Below are positions 56,831-64,000 of a DNA stretch of 64,000 bases, piece by piece. The notes under the pieces are model-generated. The model saw only the letters and a list, made by a program, of their open reading frames with translations, made no database searches and was not told where the DNA came from. The position numbers were made by a program, and so were the translations under genes. Origin of the DNA: G963664115 sp965216035 (GTDB taxonomy: Bacteria; Acidobacteriota; Terriglobia; 20CM-2-55-15); contig CBDCFM010000018.1 in assembly GCA_965216035.1 (NCBI GenBank), positions 124,001-188,000 of the forward strand, given 5' to 3'. Numbering within the stretch: the first letter of the stretch is position 1; each line of letters opens with the position of its first letter.

Positions 56831-58867
56831 ATGATTCAAACTTTTCGCAGAGGGAGACGCTGGGGGCTTCGGCTCGCCCTGGCGGCCCTGATCGTTGTCC
56901 TGGGGTACGGAGTTTTGATCCCTTTGGGCCAGTTGCCCGACGGGCTCTTTGCCGAAACCGTGGCGGCTCAGAATCCGGAAGACCGGGTGCCGATCGTTCT
57001 CGAACGCGCTCCGAAGCGTTTCATACGCGACCCCAATCCCGCGTTCGCCGCCGTGGCTGTCAATTCCGAAAACGACATGCTGGTGGTGGCCGACGAGAAC
57101 CTCTTTCAGATCCTGGAGTACGCCTACGAGGAAAACACGCCGCCTCAAGCGCGGTTTTCGGAACCCCGGCGCATAATCTCGGGAACCAACACCCGGGCCG
57201 AGATGATGTGCGCGGTTTACATCGACCCGGAAACGCTCGACATCTACGTCCTGAACAACGACACGCAGACCTACCTGCCGGTGTTCGGGACCGACGCGCG
57301 GGGCAACGCGTACCCGGACCGCTACTTGAACAGTATCCGCGGGTTTTCCCTGGTCGTAGATGAACGAAACGACGAGATGTACGTCGTCAACCAGAGCAAC
57401 GTCGTCTACGTTTACCGGAAGCAGGCCGAAGGCGACGAGGAACCCCTTCGGGTGATCCGAGGCCCGGACACCGGGCTGGAGGATCCGCACGGGAGCGCTC
57501 TGGATACGGCCAACAACCTCCTTTTTGTCAGCAACTTCGGCAACGCTCACAACACCAATCCGGAGACCGGCGAAGAATACGGAAGCAACGAGCCCCCGTC
57601 GATCACGGTCTATCGGCTGAACGCGTCGGGCAACACCGAACCCGTTCGGGTGATCGAGGGACCAGACACACTGCTGAATTGGCCGTCGCACCTCGCGTTG
57701 CATCAGGCACGGCAAGAGCTGTTCGTGGCCAACGACGCCGACAGCTCCATTCTCGTGTTCGACGCCTCGGCCGCGGGTAACGCCGCTCCGATCCGCGTCA
57801 TCAAGGGACCCAACACCGGGATCCTGCATCCGCCGGGGATCGCCCTGGATGAGAGAATGAACGAACTGTTCGTCGCCAACATGGGAACGCCTCAAGTGAC
57901 GGTCTTCCCGGCGACGGCGAACGGGGACGTCGAGCCGCTGAGAGTCGTCCGGGGTGCTCCGGTCGGGAGCAAGAGTCTCATGATCGGCAATCCCGGGGCT
58001 GTGGGCTACGACAGCCGCCGGGGAGAGATCCTGGTTCCCAACTGAGTGGCCCATCCGCAGATTGCGATGTTCGCCAGGTTGGCGGACGGAGGAGACGCAC
58101 CGACCCGGACACTCTATGGACAGCCCAGTCGCTTGTCGAGAACCATGCACGACATCCGCTACAACGCGGACGACGACGAGATCGTGGTACCCGTGCCGTA
58201 TTCCCATGCCATCTTGACCTTTGCCGGGGATGCTAACGGGCAGGAAGAACCGATCCGCGCGATCCAGGGGCCCCAGACCGGCGAGATCGGCAGCCGGCTG
58301 GACATAGATGTCATCCACAACGAAATCGTGACCTATGCCGATGACAGGATTAAGATCTTCCCGCTTGGAGCCGACGGTGACGTGGCCCCCCTGCGCGTGA
58401 TCGAAGGCCCCGACACGATGCTGAGAAACACCTACGGCATCGCCGTCGACCCGGTCAACGATGTGATCATCATCGGAATAAACCGCTATCAACGGGATAC
58501 AGTAAACGGTGGCATCCTCATCTTCGACAGAACCGCCAGCGGCAATGTGGCGCCGGTCGGCGTCATTCAAGGCCCGAAATCCGAGATCATCCGGATCAAC
58601 CAGATCCAGACCTATCCGGAGAGGGGGCTGATTGTGGCCGCCATGCCCGGAATCATCAACCAGATGGAACCGGAACATGCGTTCGTCGGCGTGTGGAGCA
58701 TCCACGACAATGGGGATATTCCGCCTCTATACAAGATTCCGATCGGTGAGACGACCGGAATGAAGAAGCCCTTCGGCGTGGCCCTGAACAGAGCCGACCG
58801 GGAAGTGATCGTCTCAGACATGCGGAATCAGGGGGTTCTGGTTTTCGACGCACCGGAAATCTTCTGA
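56831..58867 (+). CDS. 12-repeat beta-propeller protein D, putative selenoprotein (in-frame UGA)
   Basis: The product has 678 residues with the TGA at 58043-58045 read through; the split frames have 404 and 273 codons. ATG 56831 follows CTGGAGG; the frame extends to 56753 across the promoter. The signal peptide is about 1-46 (ends TVAA). The only cysteine is Cys127 in EMMCAVYID. The UGA is residue 405 in GEILVPN-UGA-VAHPQIAMFARLADGG. Repeats 4 and 5 keep EPPSITVY and NWPSHLALH, and the second half keeps TMHD and IIRINQIQTYPE as in B. It is the closest paralogue of B. The protein is probably periplasmic and of unknown activity. Confidence 0.8.
58070..58086 (+). promoter_or_regulatory. SECIS-like hairpin of propeller D
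   Basis: TTCGCCAGGTTGGCGGA is at the same distance (24 nt) from the UGA as in the other copies. The loop GGT has G at its first two positions, as expected for bacterial SECIS loops. Confidence 0.7.
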
Positions 58868-59311
58868 GAACCGTACGCATTCGGCCGGCGGGCTTTGAAC
58901 CGACAGCCGCCGGCCAAACCGGCGCCTGCCAGCGCCTGATGGTTTGGGCTGGCTCACTGTGTCCGACAACGGGACCGTGTGGGGTTCATGTGGTCCATCT
59001 GGCAGCGTCCAACCCGAAATCAGTGATCCACTCAAATTGGTACTGCCGATCTTGCCCGCTAGGGCCCTCAGCGGAGTACTTATAACAGTATCGTTCCTTG
59101 TCCAACGGCCGATCGCCGGTCTCCGATTCAGAGCCAGGTCCAGAAACGGACGTGACTATCCTGGGCGAATGACCCATCGCTTGCCAACCCTGTTTTGAGT
59201 TGTGAATCACAACGGATGTCCATTGACATCAAACCTGTTTGAAGGGATCATTCCCCGACAAGAAACTGACACGTTCATCGAAAGCGCTGTGTCGTAGAGG
59301 AGAACAATCGG
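58868..59311. other. intergenic region after propeller D
   Basis: GGCCGGCGG (58883-58891) and CCGCCGGCC (58907-58915) form a 9-bp hairpin soon after the propeller D stop, a possible terminator without a T tract. No gene is recognised in the remaining 400 bp. Confidence 0.4.
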
Positions 59312-60130
59312 ATGCAAAACCACGTAAAAACTCTGTTTGTGGGCACGTTATTTCTCACGACCGGGTGCGGGTCGTCGCCGTCCACCCCGGCGAGCCAGAC
59401 ATCCACCTACCAGGCCCCGCGACTCGCAGACGGCCGACCCGATCTGAACGGTATCTGGCAGAGCCTGAACGAGGCAAACTGGAATATCGAGGCACATGCC
59501 GCGTCCCAGGCCATCCGACCGGAGTTCGGCGCACAATTCGCAGTCCCGCCCGGGATAGGAGTGGTGGAGGACGGGCCGATCCCCTACCTGCCGGCTGCTT
59601 TGGAACAAAGGAATCAAAACTTCGAGGACCGCCAGATGCTCGACCCCGAAACGAAGTGCTTTTTGCCGGGCGTGCCACGGGCCACTTACATGCCATATCC
59701 GTTTCAGATCATTCAGAGCCAGGACACGATCCTCATCAGCTATGAGTTCGCCGGCGCTGTCCGAGTCGTGAACATGGGGGAACCCACCGAGGCACCCGCA
59801 GACAGCTGGATGGGTTGGTCCAACGGCCAATGGGAGGGTGATACGCTGGTCATCGATGTGTCCGCTCAGAACGGTGAGACCTGGTTCGACCGGGCCGGGA
59901 ACTTCAACAGCAACACCGTGCACGTGGTTGAGCGCTACACTCCGCGAAGTCCCGACACTTTGATGTATGAGGCGACGATCGAGGACCCCAATACGTTCTC
60001 GCGTCCCTGGACGATTCGCATGCCACTTTATCGCCGGGTCGAAGCGAACGCTCAGATCATGGAATTCAAGTGCCCAGAGTTCGCGGAAGAGTTGATGTAT
60101 GGACATCTCCGCAAGCAGCCGGAAGACTGA
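59312..60130 (+). CDS. 'GRWEGDT' family lipoprotein 3
   Basis: The product has 272 residues. A short signal peptide ends in a lipobox-like LTTGC, so it is probably a lipoprotein. The mature protein starts with LADGRPDLNGIWQSL, a common entry motif of this family. It continues with LPGVPRATYMPYPFQIIQS, GQWEGDTLVIDVSAQNGETWFDRAGNF, VERYTPRSPDTLMYEATIEDP and RPWTIRMPLYRR. GAGGAGAACAATCGG precedes the ATG. It begins a run of three related genes. The function is unknown; the fold looks all-beta. Confidence 0.77.
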   Translation: MQNHVKTLFVGTLFLTTGCGSSPSTPASQTSTYQAPRLADGRPDLNGIWQSLNEANWNIEAHAASQAIRPEFGAQFAVPPGIGVVEDGPIPYLPAALEQRNQNFEDRQMLDPETKCFLPGVPRATYMPYPFQIIQSQDTILISYEFAGAVRVVNMGEPTEAPADSWMGWSNGQWEGDTLVIDVSAQNGETWFDRAGNFNSNTVHVVERYTPRSPDTLMYEATIEDPNTFSRPWTIRMPLYRRVEANAQIMEFKCPEFAEELMYGHLRKQPED

Positions 60131-60148
60131 TAGTGTTCGCCCCCTCTT

Positions 60149-60201
60149 AGACAGGAACAGTGCCAGACAGGACCAGCCTCAGTCAGACAGGAACAGCCCC
60201 G
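60149..60201 (+). repeat. short direct repeats
   Basis: Three units of the form AGACAGGAMCAGYC occur between the first and second 'GRWEGDT' genes of the tandem run. They are too short and few to interpret. Confidence 0.35.
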
Positions 60202-60210
60202 GAGCCATCA

Positions 60211-61179
60211 ATGAATGGATCAGATGTGCGACGTCGATTGTGTTGGGTGATGGTCGTGACGGTGATGATCGTCGCTTTGCCGATAGTTGGTGTCGCCGCA
60301 CAGCAGACCCCCTGGGGTGATCCCGACCTCCAGGGGATCTGGTCAAACGAGACGATTACCCCGTTGGAAAGGCCGCCAGAGCTTGCGGGGAAGGAGTTTT
60401 TTACCGAAGAGGAAGCCGCCGAGTACGCGAGAAACATGCTGGAGCGTACCAACCGGGACCGTCGAGATGGAACCGCCGCAGCGGACCTGGATCGCGCCTA
60501 CAACGACTTCTGGTGGGAAAGCGGGACGACTGTGGTAAGCACGCTCCGAACTTCGATCATAATCGATCCTCCGGATGGCCGGATTCCGCCGCTTACCGAT
60601 GAAGCCAGGACGCTGGCCGCGGAACGGGCCGAGTTCAGCCGGCTCCACGAAACCGATGGTCCCGAGAACCTGAGGTTGACCGACCGCTGTATCTGGCGGT
60701 CGAGCATCGGGCCCCCCATACTGCCCACCGCTTATAACAACAATTATCAGATCGTGCAAAGTCCCGGAACGGTTGCCATTCTCGCCGAAATGATGCACGC
60801 GGTCCGGATCATTCCGCTGGACGGCCGTCCGCATCTTCCCGAGACCACCCGCCAATGGCTGGGCGATTCACGCGGCCACTGGGAAGGAGATACGCTGGTC
60901 GTCGAGACGACCAATTTTACGAACCTGACGAATTTTGGCAACTCAGGGGACCAGCTGCGCGTTATCGAACGTTTTAGCCGCGAAGACCGAGACACGCTCA
61001 TGTACGAATTCACGATCGACGACGCGACAACGTTTTCCCGGGCGTGGACCGGTCAGACCCCAATGGTGAAAAGCGACGGTTTGATCTACGAATACGCCTG
61101 CCACGAGGGGAATTACGCGATGGCAAACATTCTCGCCTCCGCACGCGCGGAAGAGGCTGCGGCAGCCGGGGACCCATAA
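60211..61179 (+). CDS. secreted 'GRWEGDT' family protein 4
   Basis: The product has 322 residues from ATG 60211 (GGAG 9 nt upstream; the frame is open to 60160). The signal peptide is about 1-31 (ends VAAQ). Motifs are WGDPDLQGIWSNETITPLERP, GKEFFTEEEAAEYARNMLERT, CIWRSSIGPPILPTAYNNNYQIVQSPG (two runs), GHWEGDTLVVETTNFTNLT, and IERFSREDRDTLMYEFTIDD. The C-terminus YACHEGNYAMANILASARAEE is shared with the next protein. This is the longer subgroup of the family, with an extra N-terminal segment compared with the proteins at 20371 and 32654. Confidence 0.77.
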   Translation: MNGSDVRRRLCWVMVVTVMIVALPIVGVAAQQTPWGDPDLQGIWSNETITPLERPPELAGKEFFTEEEAAEYARNMLERTNRDRRDGTAAADLDRAYNDFWWESGTTVVSTLRTSIIIDPPDGRIPPLTDEARTLAAERAEFSRLHETDGPENLRLTDRCIWRSSIGPPILPTAYNNNYQIVQSPGTVAILAEMMHAVRIIPLDGRPHLPETTRQWLGDSRGHWEGDTLVVETTNFTNLTNFGNSGDQLRVIERFSREDRDTLMYEFTIDDATTFSRAWTGQTPMVKSDGLIYEYACHEGNYAMANILASARAEEAAAAGDP

Positions 61180-61191
61180 AGGAAGCGTCAC

Positions 61192-62163
61192 ATGAGCCAT
61201 CGATTGTTCGCTTTGACGTGTTCTCTGGCGGCAGCGTTCGCGGTGTTGTCACTGGCGGTATCTGCCACCGGAGGGCAAACCTGGATTCCGCCCCGTACTG
61301 CGGACGGCCAACCCGATCTGGGAGGAACCTGGACGAACCCTACGATTACGCCTTTCGAGCGCCCGGCCGAACTTTCTGGGAAAGAGTTTCTTACCGAAGA
61401 GGAAGCGGCCCTGCTGGAAGAGCAAGCGGCTCTGAATAACGTGGATCGCCCTCCGAGGCCCGGCGAGGTCGGAAGCTACAACCGGTTCTGGTTCGACTCG
61501 GGAACCGACGTCGTGTCGACGCGGAGGACATCTCTTGTAGTCGACCCGCCCGACGGCAGGGTTCCCGTCAGGCCGGAGGCGGAAGCGAGAAGAGTGTACG
61601 ACCTCGAACACATCGGGGACTCCTGGGAGCACATGAGCCCGTGGGATCGGTGCATCACACGCGGAGTGCCGGGGGGCATGTTCCCGGCCGGCTACAACAA
61701 TGCCTATCGGATTACACAGATCCCCGGGTACGTCGTGATTCTCTACGAGATGATCCACGAGGCCCGTATCATCCCGGTGGACGGCAGTCCGCATCTGCCT
61801 TCACAAGTGCGGTTATGGAACGGCGACGCGCGTGGCCGCTGGGAGGGCAATACGCTGGTGGTAGATATCACGAATTTCAACGGCAAGGGCTGGATCGCAA
61901 CAAACGGCGCGGCCGGACGCATCCGGGGCATCTACCAGAGCGAGGCCCTGCACGTGGTCGAGCGCTTTACCCGCGTCGATGAGGACACGATCCAATACAC
62001 TGTCACGATCGAGGACCCAAACGTGTTCACCAGACCGTGGACGGTGGCTATTCCTTTGACCCGCGATCCGGGTTATCAGATATTCGAGTACTCCTGCCAC
62101 GAAGGGAATCAAGCCGTTCGGAATATCCTCGCCGGCGGCCGCGCTGAGGATGCCGAGGATTGA
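61192..62163 (+). CDS. secreted 'GRWEGDT' family protein 5
   Basis: The product has 323 residues, starting 12 bp after the stop of the previous gene, with AAGGAAG upstream. The signal peptide is about 1-28. Motifs are TADGQPDLGGTWTNPTITPF, GKEFLTEEEAALLEEQ, CITRGVPGGMFPAGYNNAYR, GRWEGNTLVVDITNFNGKGW (Asn in place of the usual Asp), VERFTRVDEDTIQYTVTIED and YSCHEGNQAVRNILAGGRAE. It is a close paralogue of protein 4 and surely cotranscribed with it. Confidence 0.77.
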   Translation: MSHRLFALTCSLAAAFAVLSLAVSATGGQTWIPPRTADGQPDLGGTWTNPTITPFERPAELSGKEFLTEEEAALLEEQAALNNVDRPPRPGEVGSYNRFWFDSGTDVVSTRRTSLVVDPPDGRVPVRPEAEARRVYDLEHIGDSWEHMSPWDRCITRGVPGGMFPAGYNNAYRITQIPGYVVILYEMIHEARIIPVDGSPHLPSQVRLWNGDARGRWEGNTLVVDITNFNGKGWIATNGAAGRIRGIYQSEALHVVERFTRVDEDTIQYTVTIEDPNVFTRPWTVAIPLTRDPGYQIFEYSCHEGNQAVRNILAGGRAEDAED

Positions 62164-62349
62164 ATAGAGTGGCGAGGGGCGCTTCGGGTAGCGCCGTCCC
62201 CCCTTGCCCTAGATATTGGCTATGCCTCCAGCCTGGGCCTCTTTCCGCAATCTCAATCTCCCCGTCCCTACCAAAGTGTCCGTGACTCACGTACTTACGG
62301 CATATGACGCTAGCGTCGTTCGGTGTGACGGCTTAGAATAACGTCAACT

Positions 62350-63576
62350 ATGTCCGGTCGACTAATCGTGTTGCTGCTGATCGTCGGGAACGCCTCAGTG
62401 GGTCATAGCCAGGACTGGCCTCAGTTTCGCGGTCCAGATGGGCAGGGGCACTCCTCAGAGGAAGAGTTGCCGCTGGAATGGAGCGAGACGCGGAACGTGA
62501 TGTGGAAGGTTCCGGTTCCGGGCGGTGGGTGGTCTTCGCCGGTGGTCGCCGACGGACGTATCTGGTTGACAGCAGCAATCGTCGATCAAGAAACAGCATC
62601 GCTTCGAGCCATCGCCTTTGACGTCGAAACCGGAAGAGAAGTCGTCAACGCTGAAGTATTCCGGATGTCGGACGCGAGCCTTCTGAATCTCAAGAACAGC
62701 CACGCTTCGCCCACGCCTGTCGTGGAAGGCGAGCGGGTCTACGTCCACTTCGGCGCCGAGGGCACGGCCGCGCTCACAACGTCTGGCGACGTTGTCTGGA
62801 CGACGCGCTTTCCCTACATATCGCAGCACGGTAATGGCGGTTCCCCGATCGTGTACGACGACCTGCTCATTATCAACATTGACGGCTACGACCAGTCGTT
62901 CGTCGTGGCGGTGGACAAGAATTCTGGCGAGGTCCGCTGGAAAACGATGCGTCTGGAGCCGTTCAGCCAGGCGTATTCAACCCCCCTCGCGATCCGCGTC
63001 GGTGACCAGGATCAGATTGTAAGCGTCGGCGCATTTCAGGCAGTGGCCTACGATCCGGAATCGGGAGAGGAGATTTGGCGTTTCGCTTACCCGCGTGACG
63101 GTTTTTCGAATGTCCCCCGCCCGGTCTATGGCCATGGGCTTGTCTATATCGTCACCGGATTCCAGCAGCCATCATTAGTGGCGGTGCGAGTGGACGGCAC
63201 GGGCGACGTGACCCGGACGCACATCGAATGGGCGCGCCAGCAGTCTGTACCGCTGACACCTTCGCCGCTGCTCGTGGGCGAGGAACTCTATATCGTCAGT
63301 GACATCGGCGTGGTCAGTTGTCTCGATGCCACCACTGGAGAGCAACACTGGCGACAGCGCATCGTGGGTAACTACTCCGCTTCTCCAACATATGCCGATG
63401 GGCGCATTTATTTCCTGAGCGAAGAGGGAGTCACGACTGTCATTGATCCTGGAAAAGAGTATCGCTCGCTCACGACGAATTCACTGGATGGTTGGACGCT
63501 TGCGTCGATGGCGATCTCACGTGGTTCGATTTTCATTCGCAGCCATAGCCACTTGTACCGCATCGCTATTCCATAA
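62350..63576 (+). CDS. secreted PQQ-type (BamB-like) beta-propeller protein
   Basis: The product has 408 residues with a signal peptide at about 1-20 (ends VGHSQ). The mature protein starts DWPQFRGPDGQGHSSE, the standard N-terminus of PQQ_2-type outer-membrane assembly factor BamB-like proteins from Acidobacteria and Planctomycetes. Propeller blades carry GGGWSSPVVADGRIWLT, GEVRWKTMRL, GEEIWRFAYP and GEQHWRQRIVG tryptophan-docking motifs. It shows no PQQ-dehydrogenase active-site residues, so a structural or binding role is more likely. No ribosome binding site is obvious before ATG 62350. It is separate from the preceding gene run by 186 bp. Confidence 0.87.
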   Translation: MSGRLIVLLLIVGNASVGHSQDWPQFRGPDGQGHSSEEELPLEWSETRNVMWKVPVPGGGWSSPVVADGRIWLTAAIVDQETASLRAIAFDVETGREVVNAEVFRMSDASLLNLKNSHASPTPVVEGERVYVHFGAEGTAALTTSGDVVWTTRFPYISQHGNGGSPIVYDDLLIINIDGYDQSFVVAVDKNSGEVRWKTMRLEPFSQAYSTPLAIRVGDQDQIVSVGAFQAVAYDPESGEEIWRFAYPRDGFSNVPRPVYGHGLVYIVTGFQQPSLVAVRVDGTGDVTRTHIEWARQQSVPLTPSPLLVGEELYIVSDIGVVSCLDATTGEQHWRQRIVGNYSASPTYADGRIYFLSEEGVTTVIDPGKEYRSLTTNSLDGWTLASMAISRGSIFIRSHSHLYRIAIP

Positions 63577-63832
63577 CGGCGCATGGAAAATGATCTCTTC
63601 AGCGCACAAACCCTTGAACGTTAAAATCTTGTGACCCTGGGCGCAAGGGCTGGACTGGCCCGATGGACGTTCTGACGATCCGCCGGGTTGACCTCACCTC
63701 AACGTGCGCTCTCCGTAAGGTCGGCGTGACCTTCACTCCTGGGACCGGACGGTCTTTGTGCTGGGGTGGGGCATCAGACGGCGTGGCAACCATAGGCGTC
63801 CAATTTTGCGGATTGGGACCTCACCGGTTTGC
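63577..63832. other. intergenic region before propeller E
   Basis: No gene is recognised on either strand in this stretch. Confidence 0.35.
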
Positions 63833-63864
63833 TTGACTTTCGATGCTCGGTGCTCTGATATAAT
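63833..63864 (+). promoter_or_regulatory. probable promoter of propeller E
   Basis: TTGACT at 63833-63838 is followed by GATATAAT, in which TATAAT (63859-63864) is 20 nt away and GATATA 18 nt away. The spacing is longer than ideal, but the sequence GCTTGACTTT is identical to that upstream of propeller D. Confidence 0.5.
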
Positions 63865-63915
63865 TGCATCCCCTTATTCAGGTACTTTATGGATGCACAC
63901 ATTGGAGGTTCAGGA

Positions 63916-64000
63916 ATGATCAAGACTTCTCGAGATGGGAATCGCCGGCGATTTAAGCTTGTTTTGGCGGGCCTGATCGTCTGGCTGGCGCAAGGCATTC
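63916..64000 (+). CDS. start of a fifth propeller paralogue, E (truncated by window end)
   Basis: The 28 visible codons read MIKTSRDGNRRRFKLVLAGL and then IVWLAQGI. This parallels the N-terminus of propeller B (MTKTVRDRNRRRIQLILAGL), and the preceding ATTGGAGGTTCAGGA resembles the leader of propeller D. It is the beginning of a signal peptide. Whether this copy carries the UGA and the hairpin is not visible. Confidence 0.7.
   Translation, partial: MIKTSRDGNRRRFKLVLAGLIVWLAQGI

Noticed and set aside
56738..58705. 655-codon open frame on the minus strand opposite propeller D
   Set aside because: It is a shadow of the repetitive, GC-rich coding strand: no domain, no signal peptide, no ribosome binding site. 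A similar antisense frame lies opposite propeller C (54667-56061).
48450..58867. UGA read as tryptophan (genetic code 4 or similar)
   Set aside because: Many genes in the window, including the receptors and propellers B, C and D themselves, end with TGA, and tryptophan is encoded by TGG throughout. Recoding must be site-specific.

Overview
The window looks like a chromosomal accessory region of a Gram-negative bacterium, most likely an Acidobacteriota lineage (Vicinamibacteria-like). This is inferred from three large Oar-type TonB-linked receptors, DUF1549/DUF1553, DUF1501, DUF1552/DUF1585, two DUF5916 proteins, secreted ankyrin and beta-propeller proteins, and DUF6152. No rRNA, tRNA, CRISPR or phage genes were seen. 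Nearly every product carries a signal peptide, so the region mainly encodes an envelope and periplasm repertoire.

Layout. 1-3030: the end of a DUF1585-type protein, a coupled DUF1552 protein and an ankyrin protein. 3050-3768: decayed fragments. 3769-7926: an MFS transporter gene split by a complete 2.87-kb IS21-type element (istA/istB) with a 6-bp target duplication. 8161-9066: a GrdB/PrdB-like protein with a Cys motif. 9261-14835 and 24818-30255: two copies of a five-gene operon (DUF1549/1553, DUF1501, SUMF1-like, cytochrome c'-like, SnoaL-like), with a decayed third copy at 43289-44316. Between and around them lie a WD40 protein, a receptor, two metallo-beta-lactamase-fold proteins, a decayed NHL protein and two pairs of DUF6152 plus a 'GRWEGDT' protein. 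33808-38521: two DUF5916 proteins. 39096-48396: two receptor genes in opposite orientation that share a leader of about 540 nt, and a relic of another receptor 3' end with its terminator. 59312-62163: three tandem 'GRWEGDT' genes. 62350-63576: a PQQ-type beta-propeller.

The most interesting part is 48450-58867 plus the window end. Four paralogous secreted beta-propeller proteins (A to D) each contain one in-frame UGA at the same place, in the middle of propeller repeat 7. The 12-repeat pattern continues across it without a break. In all four, a near-identical 17-nt hairpin with a GGU loop begins 24 nt after the UGA, the position expected of a bacterial SECIS element. Each mature protein has exactly one cysteine, at a conserved site in repeat 2. 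The simplest reading is a selenoprotein family with a possible Cys/Sec redox pair. I do not recognise it as a described family. A fifth member starts at 63916 and runs off the window. Protein A is in an operon with an NMT1-type substrate-binding lipoprotein. No selA, selB, selC or selD gene is visible here, so the recoding claim depends on the rest of the genome.
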